Both the position numbers and the translations under genes were made by a program. Below, one piece after another: positions 24,100 to 31,745 of a stretch of 32,783 nucleotides of DNA (its first letter is position 1; each line of letters opens with the position of its first letter). Below the pieces are notes generated by a model. The model was not told the origin of the DNA and did no database searches. It saw only the letters and a program-made list of their open reading frames with translations. Source of the DNA: CALWRM01 sp050309765 (GTDB lineage: Bacteria > Bacillota > Clostridia > Christensenellales > UBA1750); the NCBI GenBank assembly GCA_050309765.1, contig JBNRMU010000050.1:1-32783 (forward strand), written 5' to 3'.

Positions 24100-24118
24100 T
24101 GATTTATGTTCTCCTCTC

Positions 24119-24661
24119 TTAGGCCTGGGCGAAGGGCATGCCCAGGAGCCTCAAAAGCTCCTTTGCCTCTTCGTCGGTATTGGCGGTGGTCACGAAAATC
24201 ATTTCCATGCCGCGGATCTTGTCGATCTTGTCGTACTCGATCTCGGGGAAGATGAGCTGCTCGCGGATGCCCAGCGCGTAGTTGCCGCGGCCGTCAAAGG
24301 CGTTGGCAGACACGCCGCGGAAGTCGCGGACGCGGGGCAGAGCGATATTCATCAGCTTATCAGCGAACTCATACATGCGGTCGCCGCGGAGCGTAACCTT
24401 GGCGCCGATCTTCATGCCGGTACGCACCTTGAAGTTTGCAACGGACTTCTTGGCGGTGGTGACCAGCGGCTTCTGGCCGGAGATGATCGCCAGGTCATTG
24501 ACGGCGGCATCCAGGGCCTTGGGGTTGTCCTTCGCCTCGCCAAGACCCATGTTGATGACGATCTTGTCGAGCTTGGGGGTCTGGTTTACGTTTTTATAGC
24601 CGAACTTCTGCTGCAGAGCCTGCGCGACTTCGGCCTTATACTTATCCTTTAACCTGGGCAC
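24119..24661 (-). CDS. rplE: Ribosomal protein L5
   Basis: 180 residues; binds 5S rRNA and bridges to S13. The conserved DKIVINMGLGEA and GISRIRDFRG-type region (here LPRVRDFRGVS) are present. It is 32 bases after rplX. Confidence 0.97.
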   Translation of the reverse strand: MPRLKDKYKAEVAQALQQKFGYKNVNQTPKLDKIVINMGLGEAKDNPKALDAAVNDLAIISGQKPLVTTAKKSVANFKVRTGMKIGAKVTLRGDRMYEFADKLMNIALPRVRDFRGVSANAFDGRGNYALGIREQLIFPEIEYDKIDKIRGMEMIFVTTANTDEEAKELLRLLGMPFAQA

Positions 24662-24693
24662 TGTGTATGTCCCTCCTGTTTTCTAAGTAAAGC

Positions 24694-25044
24694 CTACTTG
24701 TCAAAGGTTTCGCCGCACTTTTTGCACAGGCGCACCTTGCTGCCATCGTCCAGCAGCTTATGGGCAAGACGGGTGGGTTTGCCGCAGCGCGGGCAGACGA
24801 GCATCACCTTGGAAGCGTAGATGGGAGCTTCCCTCTTGACGATGCCGCCCTGCTGGCCCATGGCGCGGGGCTTGGTGTGCTTGGAAACAATGCCCACGCC
24901 TTCCACGATGATCTTGCCCTGCTTGGGCAGCGCGGTGAGCACCTTGCCCTTTTTGCCCTTATCCTTGCCGGAAATGACGATCACCAGATCGTCCTTTTTC
25001 ACATGAATCTTTTCGACCTTCTTTGGTGCCTGCAAGTTAGCCAC
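24694..25044 (-). CDS. rplX: Ribosomal protein L24 with a four-cysteine ribbon
   Basis: 116 residues; initiates 50S assembly. The KOW motif (VIVISGKDKGKKGKV) lies at 21-35. The C-terminus has Cys84-x2-Cys87 and Cys107-x2-Cys110, suggesting a bound zinc. It starts 6 bases after rplN. Confidence 0.97.
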   Translation of the reverse strand: MANLQAPKKVEKIHVKKDDLVIVISGKDKGKKGKVLTALPKQGKIIVEGVGIVSKHTKPRAMGQQGGIVKREAPIYASKVMLVCPRCGKPTRLAHKLLDDGSKVRLCKKCGETFDK

Positions 25045-25050
25045 CTCCCA

Positions 25051-25419
25051 TTAAAGTACCTCGGGCGCAAGCGAGACGATCTTCATGAAATCCTTCTCGC
25101 GCAGCTCTCTCGCCACCGGCCCAAAGATGCGTGTTCCGCGGGGCTGCTTCTGATCGTTGATGATCACAGCCGCGTTGTCGTCAAAGCGGATATAGGAACC
25201 GTCCTTGCGGCGCCTGGACTTCACCGTGCGCACCACAACGGCTTTTACAACGTCGCCCTTCTTTACAACACCGCCGGGTGTTGCGCTCTTGACAGAAGCC
25301 ACGATCACATCGCCGATGCTGCCATAGGAGCGGAAGGAACCGCCGAGCACACGAATGCACATGATTTCCTTGGCGCCGGTGTTATCGGCAACCTTCAATC
25401 TGGTTTGCGGTTGTACCAT
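25051..25419 (-). CDS. rplN: Ribosomal protein L14
   Basis: 122 residues, standard length; contacts 16S rRNA at an intersubunit bridge and is the docking site for ribosome silencing factor. Signature ADNTGAKEIMCIRVLGGS is near the start. It is 27 bases after rpsQ. Confidence 0.97.
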   Translation of the reverse strand: MVQPQTRLKVADNTGAKEIMCIRVLGGSFRSYGSIGDVIVASVKSATPGGVVKKGDVVKAVVVRTVKSRRRKDGSYIRFDDNAAVIINDQKQPRGTRIFGPVARELREKDFMKIVSLAPEVL

Positions 25420-25446
25420 AGTGTTTTCCTCCTAAAATTGCCCGGC

Positions 25447-25707
25447 TTACTTCGCCTTTTCGATGATCTCGACCAAACGCCAGCGCTTGGTTTTGCTCAG
25501 GGGCCTGGTCTCCATCACGCGAACCCTGTCGCCGATGCCGCAGCTGTTGAGCTCGTCATGAGCCTGCAGCTTGGTGGTGCGTTTCATAATTTTGCCGTAC
25601 AGGCCGTGCTTTACGCGGGTGGAAATGGCTACGACGATCGTCTTGTCCATCTTATCGCTGACCACGGTGCCCACACGGGTTTTGCGGTTACCTCTTACCT
25701 CAGACAT
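25447..25707 (-). CDS. rpsQ: Ribosomal protein S17
   Basis: 86-residue OB-fold protein binding the 5' domain of 16S rRNA; GTVVSDKMDKTIVVAI and IGDRVRVMETRPLSKTKRW are conserved. It is 30 bases after rpmC. Confidence 0.97.
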   Translation of the reverse strand: MSEVRGNRKTRVGTVVSDKMDKTIVVAISTRVKHGLYGKIMKRTTKLQAHDELNSCGIGDRVRVMETRPLSKTKRWRLVEIIEKAK

Positions 25708-25737
25708 GGTTGAAGTTTCTCCTTTCCGTTGTGCACA

Positions 25738-25938
25738 TTAGGCCTGCGCCTTGATCTCGCGCTGACGCAGGATCGTCTTGACCCTGGCGATGTTGCGCCT
25801 GGTTTCCCGAATGCTGATCGGGTTCTGGAGCTGGCCGGTGGCCATCTGAAAGCGAAGGTTGAAAAGCTCCGATTTCAGCTCCTTGAGCTGATCGTTCAGC
25901 TCCTGATCGTTCATCTCGAAATACTTGCTCGCTTTCAT
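25738..25938 (-). CDS. rpmC: Ribosomal protein L29
   Basis: 66-residue helical hairpin at the tunnel exit near the signal recognition particle and trigger factor docking site. It contains LFNLRFQMATGQLQNP, typical of L29. It starts 3 bases after rplP. Confidence 0.97.
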   Translation of the reverse strand: MKASKYFEMNDQELNDQLKELKSELFNLRFQMATGQLQNPISIRETRRNIARVKTILRQREIKAQA

Positions 25939-25941
25939 TGA

Positions 25942-26367
25942 TTATTCACCACCCTTGGCAGTCTCTTTGGCAAGGATCTTCGTCTTTAAGGGAAGCTTGT
26001 GGGCGGCAAGGCGCAGCGCTTCGCGGGCGGCGTCCTCGGGCACGCCGGCGATCTCAAAGAGAACGCGGCCCGGCTTGACCACGGCAACCCAGTATTCGGG
26101 AGAGCCTTTGCCGGAGCCCATGCGGGTCTCGGCGGGCTTTTCGGTAACGGGCTTATCGGGGAAGATCTTGATCCAGACCTGGCCGCCACGACGGATGAAA
26201 CGGGTCATGGCAACACGGGCGGACTCGATCTGGTTGGACGTAACCCAGGCGGGCTGGGTGGCGACAAGGCCGAAATCGCCGTAAGCGACAAAGTTGCCGC
26301 GGCTGGCCTTGCCCTTCATGCGGCCGCGGAACACGCGACGACGCTTAACCCTCTTTGGCATCAACAT
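25942..26367 (-). CDS. rplP: Ribosomal protein L16
   Basis: 141 residues, needed for A-site tRNA binding. It begins MLMPKRVKRRRVFRGRMKG and contains the conserved GRVLFEIAG segment. It is 3 bases after rpsC, the usual tight rpsC-rplP-rpmC spacing. Confidence 0.97.
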   Translation of the reverse strand: MLMPKRVKRRRVFRGRMKGKASRGNFVAYGDFGLVATQPAWVTSNQIESARVAMTRFIRRGGQVWIKIFPDKPVTEKPAETRMGSGKGSPEYWVAVVKPGRVLFEIAGVPEDAAREALRLAAHKLPLKTKILAKETAKGGE

Positions 26368-26370
26368 TGG

Positions 26371-27042
26371 TTATTTTCCTCCCTCCGCGTTCTTGACGGG
26401 GCGCTTGGCGGCGCGGGGAAGCACCTGCCCTTTGTAGATCCACACCTTGACGCCGATGCGGCCATAGGTGGTGGAAGCTTCGGCAAAGCCGTAATCGATG
26501 TTCGCGCGCAGGGTCTGCAGGGGGATGGAACCCTCGTGGTACCCTTCGGCCCTGGCGATTTCGGCACCGCCCAGGCGGCCGCCGGCCTTGACCTTGACGC
26601 CCTTGGCGCCGGCACGCATGGCGCGGCCCATGGCCTGCTTCATGGCGCGGCGGAAAGAAACGCGCTTTTCCAGGGACGCGGCGATGGACTCTGCCATCAG
26701 CTGAGCGTCGGCATCGGCACCCTTGATCTCAACGATGTTGAGGGAAACGGTTTTGCCGGTGAAGGCCTCGATCTCCTTTTTCAGAGCCTCGGCGCCAGCG
26801 CCGCCGCGGCCGATCACGATGCCGGGCTTGGCGGTGAAGATGTTAACGGTAACCTTATTGGCAGCGCGCTCGATGTCGATGCGGGAGATACCGGCCGCAT
26901 ACAGCTTTTCCTTGAGCATCTTGCGCAGGTTGTAATCCTCAATAAGGTAATTGGAAAAATCCTTCTTATCGGCGTACCAGCGAGTGGACCAGTCCTTGAT
27001 CACGCCAACGCGCGCGCCGTGGGGATTTACCTTCTGACCCAT
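26371..27042 (-). CDS. rpsC: Ribosomal protein S3
   Basis: 223 residues: KH domain (VIGRGGAGAEAL near 75-86) and C-terminal S3 domain (ARAEGYHEGSIPLQTLRANIDY). It forms the mRNA entry helicase region with S4 and S5. It is 15 bases after rplV. Confidence 0.97.
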   Translation of the reverse strand: MGQKVNPHGARVGVIKDWSTRWYADKKDFSNYLIEDYNLRKMLKEKLYAAGISRIDIERAANKVTVNIFTAKPGIVIGRGGAGAEALKKEIEAFTGKTVSLNIVEIKGADADAQLMAESIAASLEKRVSFRRAMKQAMGRAMRAGAKGVKVKAGGRLGGAEIARAEGYHEGSIPLQTLRANIDYGFAEASTTYGRIGVKVWIYKGQVLPRAAKRPVKNAEGGK

Positions 27043-27057
27043 GAATTTCCCTCCTTG

Positions 27058-27444
27058 TTACTTTACCTGATCCAGGATCACGGTGATGTGGCTCGTGCGC
27101 TTCTTGATGGGGAACGCCTGACCCCTGCTGCGGGGATGGTAGCGCTTGAGCGTGGGGCCCTGGTTGGCAAAGCACTCGGCGACATACAGAGAGCCTTTGT
27201 CGAGCTCCAGGTTGTTTTCAGCGTTGGCCATGGCGGAAAGGAGAACCTTTTCCACGATGGGGGACGCCGCCTTGGGGGTGCTCATCAGAATCGCCAGCGC
27301 CTGCTCGGCCTTTTTGCCGCGGATCAGGTCCAGCACGATGTGCACCTTGCGGGAAGGGATGCGAACATATTTAGCGATGGCGCGGGGGCGCTTGTCGGCA
27401 GCAGCCTTGCGCGCCGCGCTCTTTTCACGACTTCTTGTGGCCAT
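27058..27444 (-). CDS. rplV: Ribosomal protein L22
   Basis: 128 residues; its beta-hairpin lines the exit tunnel, where macrolide-resistance changes occur in other species. The signature KRYHPRSRGQAFPIKKRTSHI is intact. A basic N-terminal extension of about 15 residues (ATRSREKSAARKAAADKRPR) precedes the usual start. It is 16 bases after rpsS. Confidence 0.96.
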   Translation of the reverse strand: MATRSREKSAARKAAADKRPRAIAKYVRIPSRKVHIVLDLIRGKKAEQALAILMSTPKAASPIVEKVLLSAMANAENNLELDKGSLYVAECFANQGPTLKRYHPRSRGQAFPIKKRTSHITVILDQVK

Positions 27445-27460
27445 ACTAATCCTCCTTCAA

Positions 27461-27739
27461 TTATCGGCCGCCGGAAGACTTTTCGCCGGCATGGCCACGG
27501 AAGGTCCTGGTGGGGGCAAACTCGCCCAGCTTGTGGCCGACCATGTCCTCGGTAACGTAAACGGGAACATGCTTGCGGCCGTCGTGTACGGCGATGGTGT
27601 GTCCCACAAAGTCGGGGAAGATGGTGGAAGACCTGGACCAGGTCCTTAAAACCTTCTTGTCGCCCGTCTTATTCATCTCTTCAACCCTCTTGAGCAGCTT
27701 TTCCGCTACGAAAGGGCCCTTTTTAACAGATCTTGACAT
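27461..27739 (-). CDS. rpsS: Ribosomal protein S19
   Basis: 92 residues, normal length; head protein contacting S13. It begins MSRSVKKGPFVAEKLLKRV and carries WSRSSTIFPDFVGHTIAVHDG. It is 27 bases after rplB. Confidence 0.97.
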   Translation of the reverse strand: MSRSVKKGPFVAEKLLKRVEEMNKTGDKKVLRTWSRSSTIFPDFVGHTIAVHDGRKHVPVYVTEDMVGHKLGEFAPTRTFRGHAGEKSSGGR

Positions 27740-27766
27740 GCTTCAAACAGTCTCCTTTCAAACGGC

Positions 27767-28600
27767 TTACTTGCTGCCCCTGCGACGAACGATGAACTTG
27801 TCGGTGGGGTTGCGATGCTTGCGGGTCTTGCGTCCCTGCGTGGGCTTGCCCCAGGGGGTCACAGGACCGGGCATACCAACGGGGGACTTGCCTTCGCCGC
27901 CGCCGTGGGGGTGGTCGTTCGGGTTCATGACAACGCCGCGGTTGTGCGGGCGCTTGCCCATGTGGCGAACACGGCCGGCCTTGCCCAGGTTGACGTTCTC
28001 ATGGTCGATGTTGCCGACCTGGCCGATGGTCGCCTTGGCGCCCAGGGGGATCAGGCGAACCTCGCCGGAGGGCAGGCGGACCTGCGCGTACTTATCTTCC
28101 TTGGCCATCAGCTGCGCCGAGTTGCCGGCGGAGCGGACGAGCTTTCCGCCCTTGCCGGGGAGCAGCTCGATGTTGTGGATCAGGGTACCCACGGGGATGG
28201 CGCTGATGGGAAGGGCGTTGCCGGGCTTGATATCGGCGGTCTCGCCGCTTACGATGGTGTCGCCGACCTTCAGGCCGTAAGGCGCCAGGATGTAGCGCTT
28301 TTCGCCGTCCGCATAGTGCAGAAGAGCGATGTTGGCGCTGCGGTTGGGATCGTACTCGATGGTGGCAACCTTGGCGGGCACGCCGTCCTTGTTGCGCTTA
28401 AAGTCGATGATGCGGTACTTTCTGCGGGCCTGACCGCCGCGGAAACGGACGGTGATGTGGCCGTGCACGTTGCGGCCAGCCTTGCCGCGCTTATCCTCAA
28501 GCAGCGACTTTTCCGGAGTGTTGGTCGTGATCTCCTCGAAGGTGGAAACCGACATGAAACGGCGTCCCGGAGAAGTCGGCTTATAAAACTTGATAGGCAT
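27767..28600 (-). CDS. rplB: Ribosomal protein L2
   Basis: 277 residues, one of the most conserved 50S proteins, close to the peptidyl-transferase centre. The C-terminal loop with MNPNDHPHGGGEG, including the essential His, is intact. It is 32 bases after rplW. Confidence 0.97.
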   Translation of the reverse strand: MPIKFYKPTSPGRRFMSVSTFEEITTNTPEKSLLEDKRGKAGRNVHGHITVRFRGGQARRKYRIIDFKRNKDGVPAKVATIEYDPNRSANIALLHYADGEKRYILAPYGLKVGDTIVSGETADIKPGNALPISAIPVGTLIHNIELLPGKGGKLVRSAGNSAQLMAKEDKYAQVRLPSGEVRLIPLGAKATIGQVGNIDHENVNLGKAGRVRHMGKRPHNRGVVMNPNDHPHGGGEGKSPVGMPGPVTPWGKPTQGRKTRKHRNPTDKFIVRRRGSK

Positions 28601-28632
28601 TTGGGACTTACCTCCTTAGGAAACGTGGTTCT

Positions 28633-28926
28633 TTAGGCCATACCCTCGAAGAACTCGATGGGCTTGGAATCGGCGGTCAGCTTCACGAAAGCCTTTTTGA
28701 CCTCGGGCCTGCGGCCGGAGTTCATGCCCATGCGCTTAACCTTGCCGATCTGACGAAGGGTGTTGACTCGCTCTACCTTCACGCCGAAGATGGCTTCGAT
28801 CGCCTGCTTGATCTCGGTCTTGTTGGCCCGGATGGCGACCTCGAAGGTGTAATCCTTATCGGAAATGGTCTGGTAGCTCTTTTCGGTGAGTACCGGACGG
28901 ATGATCACATCGTGGAAATCCTTCAT
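28633..28926 (-). CDS. rplW: Ribosomal protein L23
   Basis: 97 residues; tunnel-exit protein that docks trigger factor and SRP. It contains IIRPVLTEKSYQ and VERVNTLRQIGKVKRMG. It overlaps rplD by 4 bases (ATGA), indicating coupled translation. Confidence 0.97.
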   Translation of the reverse strand: MKDFHDVIIRPVLTEKSYQTISDKDYTFEVAIRANKTEIKQAIEAIFGVKVERVNTLRQIGKVKRMGMNSGRRPEVKKAFVKLTADSKPIEFFEGMA

Positions 28927-29543
28927 GCGTACACCTCCTCAACCTTGGGCAACGCCGCCTGAAGAATGACCAGCTTCTCGTACTTGAGAATGTCGTACAC
29001 GTTCAAGGTGTTGACATAGGCCAGCTTCAGGGACTGGATGTTGCCGCTTGCGCGCTGCACGCTCTCGTCCTTTTCGTTGAGCACGACCAGCGCCTTTTCG
29101 GCGTTGATGGCCTTCAAAACGGCGGCCATCTCGCGGGTCTTGGGCTGGGAAAGCTTAAGCTCGTCCAGCACGACCAGTTCGCCGGCGTCCACCTTGGCGC
29201 TCAAAGCGCACTTCATGGCCAGACGCTTCATTTTGCGGGGTACGGACTGGGAGTAATCCCTGGGCTTGGGCGCGAACACCACGCCGCCGTGGGTCCACTG
29301 CGGGGAGCGGGTGCTGCCCTGGCGGGCGCGGCCGGTTCCCTTCTGCCTCCAGGGCTTCCTGCCGCCGCCGGAAACCTCGGCGCGGGTCAGGGCGCTCTGG
29401 GTGCCCTGACGCTTGTTGGCCAGCTGGGCCTTGACCACCTGGTGCACAACCGCCTCGTTCATTTCAACAGCGAAGATGCCTTCGCTCAATTCTGCTTCGC
29501 CTACCTTGGCGCCTTGCATATTCAACACGTCAACCTTTGGCAT
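28923..29543 (-). CDS. rplD: Ribosomal protein L4
   Basis: 206 residues; its long loop (RAEVSGGGRKPWRQKGTGRAR) reaches the tunnel constriction. In gamma-proteobacteria L4 represses its own operon by binding the rpsJ leader; whether it does so here is unknown, but the leader is structured. It is 31 bases after rplC and overlaps rplW by 4. Confidence 0.97.
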   Translation of the reverse strand: MPKVDVLNMQGAKVGEAELSEGIFAVEMNEAVVHQVVKAQLANKRQGTQSALTRAEVSGGGRKPWRQKGTGRARQGSTRSPQWTHGGVVFAPKPRDYSQSVPRKMKRLAMKCALSAKVDAGELVVLDELKLSQPKTREMAAVLKAINAEKALVVLNEKDESVQRASGNIQSLKLAYVNTLNVYDILKYEKLVILQAALPKVEEVYA

Positions 29544-29574
29544 GATTTTCTGTCCTCCTTAACGCTGCCCGCCC

Positions 29575-30216
29575 TTAACCCTTGACGGAGTTGCGAACGA
29601 TGAGCAGGCCGCCGTTGGGGCCGGGAACGGCGCCCTTGATGAAGAGCAGGTTCCTCTGGGCGTCCACACGGACCAGCTTTAGATGCTGGATGGTGACGCG
29701 CTCGTGTCCCCACTGACCCGCCATGTGCTTGTTCTTGAACACACGGGAGGGATCGGAGTTCGCGCTCAGGGAGCCTACGCCGCGGTGATACTTGGAGCCG
29801 TGGGCCATGGGGCCGGTGTGCGCGTTCCAGCGCTGGATGACGCCGGAATAGCCGTGGCCCTTGCTGGTGCCCACAACGTCAACAAATTCGTCCTCGCCGA
29901 ACACATCCACCTGGATCTGCTGACCTACTTCATACTTTTCGGCATCTTCGAGCCTCAGCTCGCGCAGATACCTGGTGGGGGCGACCCCCGCCTTTTTGAA
30001 GTGGCCTTGCTCGGGCTTGTTCTTAAGCTTCTTTACACGGGACTCGGGCAGAGTCTGGAAGCCTACCTGGATAGCCTTGTAGCCATCCTTCTCCACGGAT
30101 TTGACCTGCACCACAGGGCAGGGACCCGCTTCGACGACGGTCACGGGAACGACGGTGCCATCCTGGAGGAAAAGCTGCGTCATCCCGACCTTCGTGCCGA
30201 GAATTGCCTTTTTCAT
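29575..30216 (-). CDS. rplC: Ribosomal protein L3
   Basis: 213 residues, starting at MKKAILGTKVGMTQLF; the in-frame ATG at 30261 lies inside rpsJ and is rejected. GAGGA precedes the chosen start. The central extension reaching the peptidyl-transferase centre (FKNKHMAGQWGHERVT) is present. It is 19 bases after rpsJ. Confidence 0.97.
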   Translation of the reverse strand: MKKAILGTKVGMTQLFLQDGTVVPVTVVEAGPCPVVQVKSVEKDGYKAIQVGFQTLPESRVKKLKNKPEQGHFKKAGVAPTRYLRELRLEDAEKYEVGQQIQVDVFGEDEFVDVVGTSKGHGYSGVIQRWNAHTGPMAHGSKYHRGVGSLSANSDPSRVFKNKHMAGQWGHERVTIQHLKLVRVDAQRNLLFIKGAVPGPNGGLLIVRNSVKG

Positions 30217-30235
30217 TGGTTGGTCCTCGCTTTCA

Positions 30236-30544
30236 TTACAGCTTGATTTCGATATCCACACCCGCGGGCAGATCCAGGCGCATGAGCGCGTCTACCGTGC
30301 GGGGGGTAGGAGAGAGGATGTCGATCAGGCGCTTGTGGGTGCGCATCTCGAACTGTTCTCTCGAATCCTTGTACTTGTGGGGCGAGCGCAGGATGGTCAC
30401 GATCTCCTTCTGGGTGGGAAGGGGGATGGGGCCGGAGACGCGGGCGCCGGTGCGCTTGGCGGTCTCGACGATGCGCTGCGCGGACTGGTCGATGAGGCTG
30501 TGCTCATAGGCCTTGAGCTTGATGCGGATTTTCTGATTGGCCAT
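30236..30544 (-). CDS. rpsJ: Ribosomal protein S10 / NusE
   Basis: 102 residues, first gene of the cluster. Besides its 30S role, S10 acts as NusE with NusB in antitermination. AAGGAGG (30561-30555) lies 10 bases before the ATG. The long leader upstream folds into a three-way junction that could regulate the whole cluster. Confidence 0.97.
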   Translation of the reverse strand: MANQKIRIKLKAYEHSLIDQSAQRIVETAKRTGARVSGPIPLPTQKEIVTILRSPHKYKDSREQFEMRTHKRLIDILSPTPRTVDALMRLDLPAGVDIEIKL

Positions 30545-30572
30545 GCGGTTAAAACCTCCTTGTTTTAGCGAT

Positions 30573-30641
30573 GTTCACACAGTGTCTCATGAACACTTAG
30601 CCGTGTGTGCCGCACCTTAATTTTTCACGGCGAGTGTGAAC
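30573..30641 (-). promoter_or_regulatory. Three-way-junction leader element upstream of rpsJ
   Basis: In the minus-strand RNA, GTTCACAC (30641-30634) pairs with GTGTGAAC (30580-30573), enclosing two hairpins. These are GCCGTG/CACGGC (30631-30626 with 30605-30600) and AGTGT/ACACT (30597-30593 with 30585-30581). The junction linkers are only 2, 2 and 0 bases, so the fold is compact. It ends about 11 bases before the rpsJ Shine-Dalgarno. It could be an autoregulatory site for a cluster protein; no known leader family was recognised. Confidence 0.5.
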
Positions 30642-30732
30642 TCGTCGTCCATCTCAAAAACGGACTGGTCCACGGGAATTACCCGGCGGCCGACCGGCAA
30701 CCTCCCGCTTCATCCCATGCGGCAACTCATTT

Positions 30733-30761
30733 ATCATACAGCATAAGACAGGCATTCGCAA
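30733..30761 (-). promoter_or_regulatory. Main promoter of the S10-spc-alpha cluster
   Basis: On the minus strand TTGCGA (30761-30756), 17 bases, TATGAT (30738-30733). It predicts a leader of about 180 bases before rpsJ. It lies downstream of the terminator of the membrane-protein gene, so the cluster is not simply read through from tuf. Confidence 0.75.
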
Positions 30762-30833
30762 GGGTGGGATTTTGTTTTACAAACATTTAACGGACCATTT
30801 TGCCCGTATAACAGCCATTTCCCGCAATTTGCA

Positions 30834-30869
30834 TAAAACAGGGGCCCGCGCACGCAAAACGCGGGCCCC
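30834..30869 (-). terminator. Rho-independent terminator of the membrane-protein gene
   Basis: Perfect 10-bp stem GGGGCCCGCG / CGCGGGCCCC, 9-base loop, followed on the minus strand by TGTTTTAT. It starts 21 bases after the gene's stop. Confidence 0.85.
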
Positions 30870-30890
30870 TATAAGCGATGGGAATGCGGT

Positions 30891-31688
30891 TTATGTGGTC
30901 TTGCCCTTGCGCGCCAGCAGGCACCAAAGCCCGGCCAGCAGCAGGCCAAAATACAGCGAGCGTGCCTCCATCTGGAACAGGAAATTGCCCAGACCCCCCA
31001 GGATGCCCAGCACCCCGGGCACATACAAAAACACCAGGCTTATAATCGTCATCGCGCCGCCCAAGGCCACCAGCCACCAGCCCTGGCGGCTTTCCTTCTT
31101 TATAATAGGTAGCAGCGCCGGCGCGCAGAGCAGCGGCAGCAGGGTAAGCGTCCAGATAAGATACTGGTTTGCGGGCACTCTTCCCATCGAGCTGTGCAGC
31201 ATGTAACCCATCAGGCCGTCGCGGGCCGCGGTTTCCAGCAGCGCCAGCAGCAGCACCGAAAACAGCGCCGCCGCCCTCGACAGGTCGAAACGGCCCAGGC
31301 TTTTCTGCCGCACGACGCTAAGGACGAATACCAGCAGGAAGCAAGCCCACAGGCACAGCCCCAACGGCGATAAAGACACGAGCCCCACAGGCAGGGCATT
31401 GCCGCCGTAATAGCCGCCGAAAAAGGGCTGCTTGTTCAGGGGCAGCAGGAGCATGCCCAGCACCAGGGCGGGCAGGAGATTTGCGGGCGCCTCATCCTCG
31501 CGCAGGAGCCCGAGCAGGTAAAGCCCGACGGCCATCAACAGATACAGCAGCAGATAGGGCACGAAAGCCCGCTGTTCGTACAGGCCCGCCTTGGCGGCGC
31601 CGGCGGGCGCAGCCAGCAGCCATCTGGCCAGCACGGTCGTCAGCACCAGCAGACAGCCGCCCAGGATGGTCCAACGCTTCTTTTTCAT
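30891..31688 (-). CDS. Polytopic membrane protein of unknown function
   Basis: 265 residues, mostly hydrophobic, with roughly seven or eight predicted membrane helices (for example about 8-28, 44-64, 70-86, 108-126, 137-153, 175-195, 202-224, 240-258). A loop with LNKQPFFGGYYGGN lies near 85. No transporter, protease or enzyme motif is recognised. The ribosome site is weak (GTGGGG about 8 bases before the ATG). It follows the AT-rich secreted-protein gene by 57 bases and may be co-transcribed with it, but its base composition matches the GC-rich genome. Confidence 0.75.
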   Translation of the reverse strand: MKKKRWTILGGCLLVLTTVLARWLLAAPAGAAKAGLYEQRAFVPYLLLYLLMAVGLYLLGLLREDEAPANLLPALVLGMLLLPLNKQPFFGGYYGGNALPVGLVSLSPLGLCLWACFLLVFVLSVVRQKSLGRFDLSRAAALFSVLLLALLETAARDGLMGYMLHSSMGRVPANQYLIWTLTLLPLLCAPALLPIIKKESRQGWWLVALGGAMTIISLVFLYVPGVLGILGGLGNFLFQMEARSLYFGLLLAGLWCLLARKGKTT

Positions 31689-31745
31689 CGCTTAACCCCA
31701 CTTCTCTTAATTCATCATGATTAAGGATGTTCTGAATAACTATGC

